From: Clostridium aquiflavi
Lineage (GTDB): Bacteria > Bacillota > Clostridia > Clostridiales > Clostridiaceae
Direction of reading: 5' to 3'
NCBI RefSeq assembly: GCF_031344075.1
Contig: NZ_JAVJAN010000011.1
Location: forward strand, 1 to 64,000
DNA: 64,000 nt
Shown piece by piece: positions 53,005 through 62,585 of the stretch. The first letter of the stretch is position 1; each line of letters opens with the position of its first letter. A program made the translations under genes and the position numbers. Below the pieces are notes generated by a model. The model was not told the origin of the DNA, did not search any database, and saw only the letters and a program-made list of their open reading frames with translations.

Positions 53005-53491
53005 CTTGCCACTGCCTAACTGGTTTTATTACTATTTTTTTATTATCTATATCAATATTTAAAACAATATCTTTTAAAACAGGAATTAATAATTCTTTAG
53101 GTTCCTTTATCCAATATACATCATTGCTTGGCGTACTAATAACATCAAATATTTTTCCAAGTTCCATATTATCAGTGTCATATACCATACAACCTACTAA
53201 ATCAACAACATAATGAGTGTCTGCCTCTAATGCAGGAGCACTGCTTCTAAATATCTCAATATATTTTTGTTTATAAGTTTCAGCATCATTCATAGTGTCT
53301 ATTCCTTCTATTTTTAAAATAACTCTATCTTTTTGGAATTTAACACTTTGTATATTTCTTTCTTTTCCATCAATTAAAACGTTTTTTAATTTTTTAAACT
53401 TATTAACATCCTCAGTTAATGGATATACTTTTACTTCACCTTTAATTCCATGAGTATTTATGATCTGCCCTACTTTAAATATCTCTTCCAA
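52994..53491 (-). CDS. rimM: 16S rRNA processing protein RimM
   Basis: Assists 30S head assembly with S19. The ~165 residues include FKVGQIINTHGIKGEVKVYPLTED, the GIDTMNDAETYKQKYIEI middle and a PRC-barrel C-terminal domain (LVGCMVYDTDNMELGKIFDVISTPSNDVYWI). The start is the TTG 53491, 11 bases after AAAGG; a GTG three codons earlier is too close to the binding site. The usual partner trmD follows. Confidence 0.95.
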   Translation of the reverse strand: MEEIFKVGQIINTHGIKGEVKVYPLTEDVNKFKKLKNVLIDGKERNIQSVKFQKDRVILKIEGIDTMNDAETYKQKYIEIFRSSAPALEADTHYVVDLVGCMVYDTDNMELGKIFDVISTPSNDVYWIKEPKELLIPVLKDIVLNIDIDNKKIVIKPVRQWQDED

Positions 53492-53532
53492 AAAATTCAC
53501 ATCCTTTACATAATATTTTATTTTAAATATTT

Positions 53533-53564
53533 AAAAAGAGTTAGGTGTAACCCTAACTCTTTTT
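53533..53564 (-). terminator. Hairpin terminator between khpA and rimM
   Basis: A 13-bp perfect stem (53533-53545 with 53552-53564), beginning at the khpA stop and trailing TAAATATTTAAA on the minus strand. It may partly separate khpA from rimM-trmD. Confidence 0.75.
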
Positions 53565-53566
53565 TT

Positions 53567-53794
53567 TTAAATGATTTCTACTATAACTCGTTTATTTTGT
53601 TTAATGGCTACGGCTTTTACAACAGTTCTAATTGCTTTGGCTATTCTCCCTTGTTTGCCGATAACTCTACCCATATCTTCAGGAGCTACTTTTAGCTCTA
53701 AGATTATTGATTGTTCCCCAATTATCTCATTGATACTAACGGCTTCTGGATTATCAACTAGAGATTTAGCTATAAACTCAACTAATTCTTTCAT
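53567..53794 (-). CDS. khpA: KH-domain RNA-binding protein KhpA
   Basis: Small single-KH protein (YlqC) that pairs with KhpB/Jag in Firmicutes and affects cell division and elongation. The 75 residues include the GXXG loop in GRVIGKQGRIAKAIRTVVKA. It lies between rpsP and rimM, the conserved location in Firmicutes. Confidence 0.92.
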   Translation of the reverse strand: MKELVEFIAKSLVDNPEAVSINEIIGEQSIILELKVAPEDMGRVIGKQGRIAKAIRTVVKAVAIKQNKRVIVEII

Positions 53795-53843
53795 AAACCT
53801 CTATAATTAATATGTACTAATTATAGAACTCACCTCCACAAAA

Positions 53844-54089
53844 TTACTTGCTAAGACCTGCTTGAGTGAAAAGCTTCTTAACTACATCTGTTGGTTGTGC
53901 ACCATCTTGTAACCATTTATTAGCTTTTTCTTCATTGATTTTAACTTCAGCTGGTTCAGTTATTGGATTGTAGTAACCAATTTCTTCGATGAATCTACCA
54001 TCTCTTGGGCTTCTTGAATCAGCAACAACTATTCTATAGAAAGGTGCTTTTTTAGCTCCCATTCTTCTTAATCTAATTTTAACTGCCAT
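53844..54089 (-). CDS. rpsP: 30S ribosomal protein S16
   Basis: Small 16S rRNA-binding protein needed for 30S stability. The 81 residues start AVKIRLRRMGAKKAPFYRIVVADSRSPRDGRFIEEIGYYNP, the near-universal S16 sequence. It lies between ffh and khpA in the conserved ffh-rpsP-khpA-rimM-trmD operon. Confidence 0.98.
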   Translation of the reverse strand: MAVKIRLRRMGAKKAPFYRIVVADSRSPRDGRFIEEIGYYNPITEPAEVKINEEKANKWLQDGAQPTDVVKKLFTQAGLSK

Positions 54090-54123
54090 TTTAATTTCAC
54101 CTCCTTCAAAAGATATTATTTAT

Positions 54124-55482
54124 TTAAAAAGGTAGTTTTCCAAACAAACCTTTTTTAGACTGCTTTTGAAGCGACTTCATTTGCTTCATATTTTTCTTCA
54201 TCATATCATAACTTTTTACAAGTTTATTAACTTCTTGTATTGTTGTACCTGCTCCTCTTGCAATTCTTTTTTTTCTTGAGCTTGCAGTATTACCTGATGT
54301 AAGTAAATGAGGATTATTTCTTTCTTTTTCTGTCATAGAATGAATAACAGATTTTGTTTTGTTAATTGCATCTTCACCTTTAGATAAATCTACATTTTGA
54401 AATTCTTTAGAATTCATTCCTGGAATCATTTCTAAAATTTTATTTAGAGGTCCAAGTTTTTTCATTTGCTCTATAGCTGTTAAATAATCATTAAAATTAA
54501 ATTCTTGATTTAACATTCTTTTACCTAAATCAGCTGCTTCTTTTTCATCAATAGCTGATTGAGCTTTTTCTATAAGAGACAATACATCTCCCATACCAAG
54601 AATTCTTGATGACATTCTATCAGGATGGAATACTTCAAAATCACTTAGTTTTTCGCCAGTACCTATATACTTTATTGGCTTTTCAGTGATGCTTCTTATT
54701 GAAAGAGCTGCTCCACCTCTTGTATCACCATCTAGTTTGGTAAGTATTACACCTGTTACATCTAAGTCCTTATTAAAACTTTCTGCAACATTTACTGCAT
54801 CTTGACCTGTCATTGAGTCAACAACTAAAAGTATTTCAGATGGATTAACATTTTCTTTTATATCTTGAAGTTCTTGCATTAAAGCTTCATCAATATGAAG
54901 TCTTCCTGCTGTATCTATTATTATAATATTATTCCCATTATCTTTTCCATGAGCTATTCCAGCCTTTGCAATATCAACAGGATTAACTTTATCTCCCATT
55001 GAAAATACCGGAATTTCAATTTGCTTTCCAACAATCTCTAATTGTTTTATAGCTGCTGGTCTGTAAATATCACATGCAACTAATAATGGTTTCTTATTGT
55101 TTTTCCTAAGTTCAAGTGCAAGTTTACCACACATTGTAGTTTTACCGGCTCCTTGCAGACCTACTAACATAATTACTGTTGTTCCTGAGCTAGAGTAATT
55201 TATTTTACTCTCACTTCCACCCATAAGATTAGTAAGTTCTTCGTTAACTATTTTTATAACTTGTTGTCCTGGCGTTAAGCTTTCAAGAACTTCATTCCCA
55301 ACACATTTTGAACTAACAGTTGAGATAAATCCTTTAACAACTTTATAGTTAACATCTGCTTCTAATAAGGCAAGCTTTACTTCTCTCATGGCTTCCTTTA
55401 TATCTTTTTCAGTTAACTTTCCTTTACCTTTTAACTTTCTGAAAGTCTCCTGTAATTTTTCGCCTAAACCTTCAAAAGCCAT
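54124..55482 (-). CDS. ffh: Signal recognition particle protein Ffh (SRP54)
   Basis: GTPase of the SRP that, with 4.5S/6S RNA, delivers ribosome-nascent chains to the membrane receptor FtsY. The 452 residues show the N domain, the G domain with VGLQGAGKTTMCGKLA near residue 107, DTAGRLHIDEALM, TKLDGDTRGGAALS, and a C-terminal methionine-rich M domain (~330-452) with RKKRIARGAGT. The SRP partner ftsY is at 55919-56827 in the same cluster. Confidence 0.98.
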   Translation of the reverse strand: MAFEGLGEKLQETFRKLKGKGKLTEKDIKEAMREVKLALLEADVNYKVVKGFISTVSSKCVGNEVLESLTPGQQVIKIVNEELTNLMGGSESKINYSSSGTTVIMLVGLQGAGKTTMCGKLALELRKNNKKPLLVACDIYRPAAIKQLEIVGKQIEIPVFSMGDKVNPVDIAKAGIAHGKDNGNNIIIIDTAGRLHIDEALMQELQDIKENVNPSEILLVVDSMTGQDAVNVAESFNKDLDVTGVILTKLDGDTRGGAALSIRSITEKPIKYIGTGEKLSDFEVFHPDRMSSRILGMGDVLSLIEKAQSAIDEKEAADLGKRMLNQEFNFNDYLTAIEQMKKLGPLNKILEMIPGMNSKEFQNVDLSKGEDAINKTKSVIHSMTEKERNNPHLLTSGNTASSRKKRIARGAGTTIQEVNKLVKSYDMMKKNMKQMKSLQKQSKKGLFGKLPF

Positions 55483-55496
55483 GTTTAATTACCTCC

Positions 55497-55826
55497 CTAT
55501 AAATTTTCTAGTTTTTCTTTAAACATTAAGTAATCTTTATCACTAACAGAATACTTCTCTTTTAGTTCTTCTAAAAAATTCATAATATATTTTTCTCTTC
55601 TCATACTCTTTTGAAGTAAGTTAAGCTTACTTTCATATGATAGAAGCTGTTTATCGCATCTTTTTATTAAATCATGAATTGCTTGACGACTTGTTTTGTT
55701 TAATTCTGCTATTTCAGCTAATGACAAATCATCATCATAATATAATGCCATAACGCTACGTTGTTTCTCTGTTAATAATGAACTGTATAAATCCATTAAC
55801 ATTGAAATTTCAACTCGGTCTTCCAT
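55497..55826 (-). CDS. ylxM: YlxM/p13-like DNA-binding protein
   Basis: A 109-residue protein with a sigma-70 region 4-like helix-turn-helix: LLTEKQRSVMALYYDDDLSLAEIAELNKTSRQAIHDLIKRC. The YlxM family sits just upstream of ffh in Firmicutes and in Streptococcus it is reported to interact with the SRP. It has an excellent promoter and is the first gene of the operon. Confidence 0.93.
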   Translation of the reverse strand: MEDRVEISMLMDLYSSLLTEKQRSVMALYYDDDLSLAEIAELNKTSRQAIHDLIKRCDKQLLSYESKLNLLQKSMRREKYIMNFLEELKEKYSVSDKDYLMFKEKLENL

Positions 55827-55850
55827 AAGATCACCTTACCCACAAAAGAG

Positions 55851-55879
55851 ATTTTAACAGGATTTTATATAGCTGTCAA
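55851..55879 (-). promoter_or_regulatory. Promoter of the ylxM-ffh-rpsP-khpA-rimM-trmD operon
   Basis: Minus strand TTGACA (55874-55879), 17-base spacer, TAAAAT (55851-55856) with TGT extension, among the closest matches to sigma-A consensus in the window. A 9-bp TGTTAAGTA/TACTTGACA stem overlaps the -35 region. Confidence 0.8.
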
Positions 55880-55918
55880 GTATTTTTACTTAACAGTCAT
55901 ATTTTTTTTATTTTATTA

Positions 55919-56827
55919 TTAAATTATTGCCTCTGCAAAACTTTCAGCATCAAATTTTTGAAGATCATCAATACCTTCTCCAACACCTATATATCTAACA
56001 GGTATATTTAAACTTTGTTTTATTGAAATTACAACTCCCCCCTTTGCAGTACCATCTAATTTAGTTAGGATTATTCCATCAATAGGACATACCTCCATAA
56101 ATTGCTTTGCTTGTATTACTGCATTTTGACCTGTTGTAGCATCTAATACTAATAAAGTTTCTTTTTTAACTCCATCTAACTCTCTGTCAATAATTCTATT
56201 AATTTTTTCTAATTCATTCATTAAATTTTTCTTATTATGAAGTCTTCCTGCTGTGTCGCATATCAATAAATCTGTATTTCTTGCTTTCGATGCTTCTATA
56301 GCATCAAATACAACCGCTGCGGGATCTGATCCTTCTTGATGTTTTATCAAATCAACCTCTGCTCTTCTACTCCACACTTCTAATTGATCTATTGCTGCTG
56401 CTCTAAATGTATCTGCAGCAATAAGTAATACTTTTTTGCCATCTCTCTTATTTTTTGCTGCAAGTTTACCAATAGATGTAGTTTTTCCAACTCCATTAAC
56501 TCCTATTACAAGCATTACTTTCTTTTCATCATCATTATCTTCATAATTGCCTTCTAATAATATTTCCTTTATGACTTCTTTTAATGCAGGTTTCACTTCT
56601 TGAGGATCATTAATCTTTTCTTTACGAATTTTTTTTCTTAATCTCTCAATAATATCCATTGTAGTGTCCATACCTATATCAGATGTTATTAATATTTCTT
56701 CTAATTCCTCATATAAATCTTCATCTATTGTTATAGCTATTTTTAAAGCTTCATTTATTTTATCAGTTAGTCCATCTCTTGTCTTAGTTAATCCATCTTT
56801 TAGTTTATTAAATAAATTTCCAAACAA
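55919..56827 (-). CDS. ftsY: Signal recognition particle receptor FtsY
   Basis: Membrane-associated GTPase that docks Ffh and delivers ribosomes to the SecYEG channel. The 302 residues have a short N-terminal helix followed by the N domain, then VIGVNGVGKTTSIGKLAAKN near residue 109, DTAGRLHNKKNLM, and TKLDGTAKGGVVIS. The acidic A-domain of E. coli FtsY is absent, as usual in Firmicutes. It is the next gene downstream of smc. Confidence 0.97.
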   Translation of the reverse strand: MFGNLFNKLKDGLTKTRDGLTDKINEALKIAITIDEDLYEELEEILITSDIGMDTTMDIIERLRKKIRKEKINDPQEVKPALKEVIKEILLEGNYEDNDDEKKVMLVIGVNGVGKTTSIGKLAAKNKRDGKKVLLIAADTFRAAAIDQLEVWSRRAEVDLIKHQEGSDPAAVVFDAIEASKARNTDLLICDTAGRLHNKKNLMNELEKINRIIDRELDGVKKETLLVLDATTGQNAVIQAKQFMEVCPIDGIILTKLDGTAKGGVVISIKQSLNIPVRYIGVGEGIDDLQKFDAESFAEAII

Positions 56828-57020
56828 ATTTAATTCCTCCTAAAATTTTAAGTTTATATATTTCTATTATCTAATAACATCTGTAATATTTCCACCCTTA
56901 TAATTATAAATTAATCACTTCTTAAGTATATAATAATGATTTAAATTTATAAATAATAAGTTTAAAGTTTTATATAAAAACATTCTTTTAAGCAAAAACA
57001 CTATCTTTTATTAAGCAACC

Positions 57021-60000
57021 TTAGCTGGCAGTTAAATCTACTGATACAACTTTAGATACACCTTTTTCCTCCATAGTAACACCATAAATTACATCACTTA
57101 CTTCCATGGTACCCTTTCTATGAGTTATAACTATGAATTGAGTGTTTTTAGAAAATTTAGTTAAGAATTCTGCATATCTATATACATTTGCATCATCTAA
57201 TGCAGCTTCTATTTCATCTAATATACAAAATGGTGTTGGCTTCATCTTTAGTATTGAGAATAGTAATGCTATAGCAGATAAAACTTTTTCTCCTCCTGAT
57301 AGCAAGTTTATGTTTTGAAGCTTTTTACCTGGTGGTTCAACATTTATATCAATATTAGCAGTTAACTCATCACCATCACACAAAATCAATTCAGCACTAC
57401 CACCCTTAAATAACTCTCTAAAAGTTTCATTAAAAGTTACATTTAACATTTTAAAATTTTCTTTAAATAGATCTTTTATTTTAATAGTCATTTCGTAAAT
57501 TACAGAATTTAATTCTTCTTTAGCACATTCTAAATCTTTTTCTTGAGAAGACATAAAATCAAATTTTTCTTTAACTTCTTCATATTCTTGAATAGATGCT
57601 AAATTTACTGTCCCAAGTGCTGTTATTTGCATCTTTAATTTCTTAGTTAATTCTTTAATTTCTTCTTCATTTTCAATTTCTTCTGCTATATCTAAAGCTT
57701 CTACATATGTCAATTCTAATTCTTCATTTAATTTTTTATAATAATTATCTTTTTCAATCTCTTTTTTAGCTTTAATAACTTCTTGTTTATTTATATCTCG
57801 TTCCTTTAAATTTATCATCTCAAACATATTAGTTATTAAGTTATCTTGTTTTAAAGAACTTTCTTTTAATTTTTCTTTTTCTAATTCCTTATATTTTAAC
57901 TGTTTTTCTAGCGCCTCTATTTTAACATTATTTTCATTAGTAGCAGTCAATTTACTTTTTATATCATTTTCTAAATTTATAAGATTTTCATTACTATTAT
58001 TATTTTCAATTAAAAGCGCTTTTTCTTTCACTCTTAATTCATTTAATTCTTTTTCTAATCTAATAAATTGATTTTTTTCATTTTGAATAGTTTCATCTAA
58101 TGTTGCCTTATTAATTTTTATTTCCGTAATCTTATTTGTATTCTCATCTATCTCGTTATTCTTTTCTTTAATAGATTTTTCTAATTTTAAATATCTATCT
58201 TTATTGAATGTATTTTTATCTTCGATAACTTTAATTTCAGACTTTTTGTTTTCAAGATCAGAATTTAATTTATCTATATCTTTTTCAACTCTTTGGAATT
58301 CGTTTTTAGTTATCTCTAGATTATCTTTAAATTTATTAGTATCATTTTTTAATCTCTCAGCTTCACCTTGTTTTTTAGTTATTTCAATATTTTTATAGTG
58401 AACCTCATCTCTTTTATTTAATATTTCCTCATCTAATTTTTTTACGTCTTCTCTTACTTTTAAAATTTCTTTTTCTACAATAACACAACTTTTTTTAGTT
58501 GTATCAATCTTTAATAATATCTCTTCAATTTCTCTTTTTCTTCCTAGTACATTACTGTGTTTAGCATATATACTTCCTCCAGTAAGTGCACCTCCAGGGC
58601 TTATAACTTCTCCCTCTAATGTAACTATTTTATACCTGTAATTCCCATTTTTAGCTATCTGCAATGCTGAATTCATATCTTTTGCTATTATTGTTCTACC
58701 TAGTACATGATCCAATATATTTGTATATGTTGATTCATAAGAAACAATTTCACTAGCAATACCAAGATATCCTTCAATTTTAGTAATACTATTATCTAAA
58801 ATCAGCTTTTTACCTTTTATTATATTTAAAGGTAAAAATGTTGCTCTACCTAAATGATGTTCTTTTAAATATTTTATTAATTTTTTAGCATTTTCTTCAT
58901 TTTCAGTAATAATATTAGAAATTATTGAACCTAACGATACCTCTATTGCTATCTCGTATTTCTTATCAACTTTAAAAACTTCACCAAGAATTTTAGTATT
59001 TTTAACACTATTAATTAATCCTTTATTAATAGCTTCCATTAAATACTTAACAGATTTATTATAACCCTCATATTGTTTTTCTAAATTTTCTAATATGTTT
59101 TTATTAGCCTCTAACTTAGTTACTAAATTATTTAAATTAGTTAATTCTTTTTGCTTATTAGTTAATTTAGTCATTAATGAAGTCATAGAACTTTTATCTT
59201 TACTTATTTCTTCTTCTAATGAACCTATCTCTTTTTTATCATTAATTATCTTATTTAATAAGTTTTGATAAGTAACTCCATTTATAGCTACGTTATGCTT
59301 TATAAATTCATATGATTTTTCTAATTCAGATTTTTTCTCTTCTTTTAATAAAATTTCTTTATTTATTAAAGTTATAGAGTTCTTTGTTTCAGAATTACTT
59401 CTTAATAATTCAAATTCATCTTCTTTAAGTTTAGAAAGCTCTTTTTCCATATCATCTTGTTTTTTTGAAAGAGTTAATTTTATTTTTTCCAGACTAATAA
59501 TAGCTTCATTTTTTTCCTTTTGATCTTTCAAATAATTTTCCAAATAACTATTTAAATTAGTTTTAGCTTCTTCTAATTCTTTAATCTTTAATATTACAAT
59601 TTCTATTTCTTCATCGTTCTTTGAAATTTTTTCTTTCAAATTTTTAATTCTTTCCTTATTTAATTCTATATCCTTAGAATTTTCACTAATTAATTCTTTT
59701 AATTTATAATAAGCAGTTTTATCTTGTTCTGTTTCTTTTTCTAATAAATTAATATTCTCTTCTAAAAATTTCAATTCTTCCTTAAGTAAATTTAATTCTC
59801 TTTTTTTTTCATTAATAAACGTAGTCTTATTTTCTAATTCATTATCAAATTCTTTTAACTCTTCTTCTTTTATTTTTATATACTTAACTAATAATGAAAC
59901 TTCGTTCTTTCTTAAATCTTCAGAAATTAAATTAAATTTCAAAGCCTTTTCTCTATCTATTCTCAATGGTTCTATACGATCACTATATGTAGATATTATG

Positions 60001-60578
60001 TCTCGTATTCTAACCAAATTACTATCTGTATTAGCTAACTTTTTTTCTGCCTCTTCTTTTCTACTTTTAAATTTAACTATACCTGCTGCTTCTTCTAAGA
60101 GTGCTCTTCTCTCTTCTGGTCTTCCACTTAATATAGATTCTATCTTTCCTTGTCCTATTAATGAGTATCCTTCTTTACCTATGCCTGTATCCATGAAAAG
60201 ATTTATCACATCTTTAAGCCTACATTTTTTGTTATTTATTAAATACTCAGATTCCCCAGATCTAAATATTCTCCTTGACACAGTGACCTCATTATACTCT
60301 GTTGACAATTTTTCATCACTATTATCTAAAGTTAAAGACACTTGAGCTAATCCTACAGGCTTTCTATATTGAGTTCCTGCAAAGATTACATCCTCCATTT
60401 TTCCGCCCCTAAGAGTTTTAACGCTTTGTTCGCCTAAAACCCATCTAACAGCATCAGAAATGTTACTTTTCCCACTACCATTTGGGCCTACTACTGCAGT
60501 TACTCCATCGTTGAATTTTAATTCTGTCTTATCTGCAAAGGACTTAAATCCTCTTATATCTAGGGATTTTAAAAACAA
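57021..60578 (-). CDS. smc: Chromosome segregation protein SMC
   Basis: Condensin ATPase that compacts and resolves the chromosome. Counting from the TTG, the 1185 residues include the N-terminal Walker A AVVGPNGSGKSNISDAVRWVLGEQS near 29-37. Long coiled coils (~160-500 and ~670-1020) surround the hinge (GRATFLPLNIIKG...GGALTGGSI). The C-terminal head has LLSGGEKVLSAIALLF and CILDEIEAALDDANV. The start is the TTG at 60578, eight bases after AAGGAG, giving MFLKSLDIRGFKSFADK; the earlier GTG and ATG are within the spacer. Confidence 0.98.
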   Translation of the reverse strand: MFLKSLDIRGFKSFADKTELKFNDGVTAVVGPNGSGKSNISDAVRWVLGEQSVKTLRGGKMEDVIFAGTQYRKPVGLAQVSLTLDNSDEKLSTEYNEVTVSRRIFRSGESEYLINNKKCRLKDVINLFMDTGIGKEGYSLIGQGKIESILSGRPEERRALLEEAAGIVKFKSRKEEAEKKLANTDSNLVRIRDIISTYSDRIEPLRIDREKALKFNLISEDLRKNEVSLLVKYIKIKEEELKEFDNELENKTTFINEKKRELNLLKEELKFLEENINLLEKETEQDKTAYYKLKELISENSKDIELNKERIKNLKEKISKNDEEIEIVILKIKELEEAKTNLNSYLENYLKDQKEKNEAIISLEKIKLTLSKKQDDMEKELSKLKEDEFELLRSNSETKNSITLINKEILLKEEKKSELEKSYEFIKHNVAINGVTYQNLLNKIINDKKEIGSLEEEISKDKSSMTSLMTKLTNKQKELTNLNNLVTKLEANKNILENLEKQYEGYNKSVKYLMEAINKGLINSVKNTKILGEVFKVDKKYEIAIEVSLGSIISNIITENEENAKKLIKYLKEHHLGRATFLPLNIIKGKKLILDNSITKIEGYLGIASEIVSYESTYTNILDHVLGRTIIAKDMNSALQIAKNGNYRYKIVTLEGEVISPGGALTGGSIYAKHSNVLGRKREIEEILLKIDTTKKSCVIVEKEILKVREDVKKLDEEILNKRDEVHYKNIEITKKQGEAERLKNDTNKFKDNLEITKNEFQRVEKDIDKLNSDLENKKSEIKVIEDKNTFNKDRYLKLEKSIKEKNNEIDENTNKITEIKINKATLDETIQNEKNQFIRLEKELNELRVKEKALLIENNNSNENLINLENDIKSKLTATNENNVKIEALEKQLKYKELEKEKLKESSLKQDNLITNMFEMINLKERDINKQEVIKAKKEIEKDNYYKKLNEELELTYVEALDIAEEIENEEEIKELTKKLKMQITALGTVNLASIQEYEEVKEKFDFMSSQEKDLECAKEELNSVIYEMTIKIKDLFKENFKMLNVTFNETFRELFKGGSAELILCDGDELTANIDINVEPPGKKLQNINLLSGGEKVLSAIALLFSILKMKPTPFCILDEIEAALDDANVYRYAEFLTKFSKNTQFIVITHRKGTMEVSDVIYGVTMEEKGVSKVVSVDLTAS

Positions 60579-60590
60579 GTACATCACTCC

Positions 60591-60686
60591 TTATAAAAAT
60601 ACTGCTGGTAATAATCCTATAATAAAAATTAAAATAATAAAAATAGCCATAAAAATTTTTAGCTTTTCTCTAGTTTTCTTCTTCAT
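60591..60686 (-). CDS. DUF4044-type small membrane protein
   Basis: A 31-residue reading frame on the minus strand: a Lys/Arg-rich N-terminus (MKKKTREKLK) followed by one hydrophobic segment (FMAIFIILIFIIGLLPAVFL). AAGGAGTG precedes the ATG by seven to eight bases, and the frame ends exactly where the Shine-Dalgarno of smc begins. Sequence and size fit DUF4044, a family of tiny Firmicute proteins. It is probably co-translated with smc. Function is not known. Confidence 0.75.
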   Translation of the reverse strand: MKKKTREKLKIFMAIFIILIFIIGLLPAVFL

Positions 60687-60850
60687 AAACAACACTCCTT
60701 ATTTGTAATAATTTTATCTTAAAGACACGTAAATATCAATGTAATAAAATTTTAAATAAATATCAATTAAAAGGCTTTTTTATTCTTATATATTATAAAC
60801 TTTTTAAAATTAAGAAATTTCATCATTTCTCATAAAAGGCTCACAGAATA

Positions 60851-60873
60851 AAAAGCGAGAGTTTCCTCTCGCT
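60851..60873 (-). terminator. Terminator overlapping the radical SAM stop codon
   Basis: AGCGAGAG/CTCTCGCT (60854-60861 with 60866-60873), loop TTTC, with TTTTTATTC on the minus strand. It begins inside the TAG stop codon of the radical SAM gene. Confidence 0.85.
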
Positions 60874-61894
60874 AATATGCAATGTTAATATTTTCTTCTT
60901 TAGTTATTAATTTTAAATTTCCTCTTGAAACTTCAAAATCTTGCTTAACTATAATATTCTTGTTTTTTATGCTATTGAAATATTTTTTCTTATTAGCATA
61001 TAGTTTACTTATATCTCTAGGATTTATTCTTAATTCAACTCTTTCTTTATCTTTCACATTAGAATTAATTAAGTTTGCTATTAAGCTGCTCTCAACTAGT
61101 TCTCTAAAAGCTGGATGGAACGGGCCACTTACTATATCTGCGCCTTCATTTATGCTTTCAGTTGGTTGTAGTCCTATTCTAATTACTTGAATATTATTTT
61201 GAGTATACAATTGATACATAGATTTACTTATATCAACTGCTTCGTCTAAAGTATATGGTATATATGAACCTAATTTATACATTTTTTCCATAGGTGTATC
61301 TTTTATTACTAATGCAGGATATATTCTACAAATATCTGGTTTCATTTTTATAGATAACTTTGTTGTTAAAATATCTTTTTCAAAAGTATCACCTGGTAAC
61401 CCTGGCATTATTTGATGTCCTAAAACAAAACCATATTGTTTTATTAGAGATGATGCTTTTTCTACATCTGAAACATAATGACCTCTACCTGATTTTTTTA
61501 ATATTTCATCATCTAAAGATTGTACTCCAAGTTCTATTATATCAACTTTGTATTCCTTTAAATAAGTAAGTATATAGTCATCAATTGCATCAGGTCTTGT
61601 AGAAAGTCTTATTTTATCAATTAAGCCTTTATCTTTATAACCTTTGGCTATTTCTAAAAAAGCTCTTTGCTTTTCTTCTTTTACTGCTGTAAAGGTGCCA
61701 CCAAAGAATGAAACTTCTATAATAGCATCTTTATTTGTTATTGTTTCTAAATAGTCATCTATTGTTTTTATTACTATATCAGTAGTTACTATATCTTTAA
61801 GTCCTGTTATTCTGTCTTGATTACAAAATACACATTTATGTGGACATCCTTCCTGCGGTACAAATATAGGGATAATATAATAATTTTTACTCAT
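60872..61894 (-). CDS. Radical SAM protein, Elp3-like family
   Basis: The 340 residues start with IIPIFVPQEGCPHKCVFCNQDRIT, giving the radical SAM CxxxCxxC cluster at Cys17, Cys21 and Cys24. The core follows with SFFGGTFTAV, IRLSTRPDAID, ELGVQSLDDEIL, GHQIMPGLPGDTFEKDI and RIYPALVIKDTPM, the pattern of Elp3/MiaB-like radical SAM enzymes (COG1243-like). The C-terminal acetyltransferase domain of Elp3 is absent. The substrate is unknown; a tRNA-modifying role is possible. It overlaps rnc by eight bases, so it is translationally coupled to RNase III. Confidence 0.85.
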   Translation of the reverse strand: MSKNYYIIPIFVPQEGCPHKCVFCNQDRITGLKDIVTTDIVIKTIDDYLETITNKDAIIEVSFFGGTFTAVKEEKQRAFLEIAKGYKDKGLIDKIRLSTRPDAIDDYILTYLKEYKVDIIELGVQSLDDEILKKSGRGHYVSDVEKASSLIKQYGFVLGHQIMPGLPGDTFEKDILTTKLSIKMKPDICRIYPALVIKDTPMEKMYKLGSYIPYTLDEAVDISKSMYQLYTQNNIQVIRIGLQPTESINEGADIVSGPFHPAFRELVESSLIANLINSNVKDKERVELRINPRDISKLYANKKKYFNSIKNKNIIVKQDFEVSRGNLKLITKEENINIAY

Positions 61895-62585
61895 ACTTTT
61901 TTTCTAACCTCTTTAAAGCTTCTCTTGCTGCATTTTGTTCAGCTTCTTTTTTGCTATATCCTTCTCCTATCCCCATAACCTTTTCATTTATAATTACATT
62001 AGTGAAAAATTTTCTTCTATGAGGCGGACCTTCATACTTTACTAAATCATATTGAATTAAAATTTCTCCATCCTTTTGTAACAACTCTTGTAATTTAGTT
62101 TTAAAATCTAATACTATTTCATTATTTATTGCTTTATTTATTATTTCTTCAAAATGAAGTAATATAAAGTCATTTACAAAACCTATTCCCTTGTCTAAAT
62201 ATACTGCTGCAATTACTGCTTCAACAGCATCTGCTTGTATAGACATTCTTTCTCTTCCACCAGTAAGTTCTTCACCCTTACTCATTCTTATATATTCTCC
62301 AAGACTTAACTTCTTTGCTATTTCGTAAAGTGAATTTTCGCAAACTATTAAACTTCTAATTTTAGTTAATTCACCTTCTGATTTATCTTTAAATTTATTA
62401 AAAAGATACTCTGTAATACAAAGCTGTAATACAGAATCTCCTAAAAATTCTAATCTCTCATTATATTTAGCATCTTTGAATTGATTACCAAATGAACTAT
62501 GTGTTAATGCAGTCTTAATTAATGAAGGATTATTAAAATAAACTCCTAAGCGGTTTTCTATATCATTAAATTTATATCTATTCAT
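61887..62585 (-). CDS. rnc: Ribonuclease III
   Basis: Double-strand-specific endoribonuclease of rRNA and sRNA processing. The 232 residues have the catalytic domain with NERLEFLGDSVLQL near residue 42 (signature ERLEFLGDS) and DAVEAVIAAVYLDKG, then a C-terminal double-stranded RNA-binding domain (~160-225) with GIGEGYSKKEAEQNAAREAL. The ATG is preceded by AAGGAGTGG, the first bases of which are in a six-bp hairpin. It lies between acpP and the radical SAM gene. Confidence 0.97.
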   Translation of the reverse strand: MNRYKFNDIENRLGVYFNNPSLIKTALTHSSFGNQFKDAKYNERLEFLGDSVLQLCITEYLFNKFKDKSEGELTKIRSLIVCENSLYEIAKKLSLGEYIRMSKGEELTGGRERMSIQADAVEAVIAAVYLDKGIGFVNDFILLHFEEIINKAINNEIVLDFKTKLQELLQKDGEILIQYDLVKYEGPPHRRKFFTNVIINEKVMGIGEGYSKKEAEQNAAREALKRLEKKYE

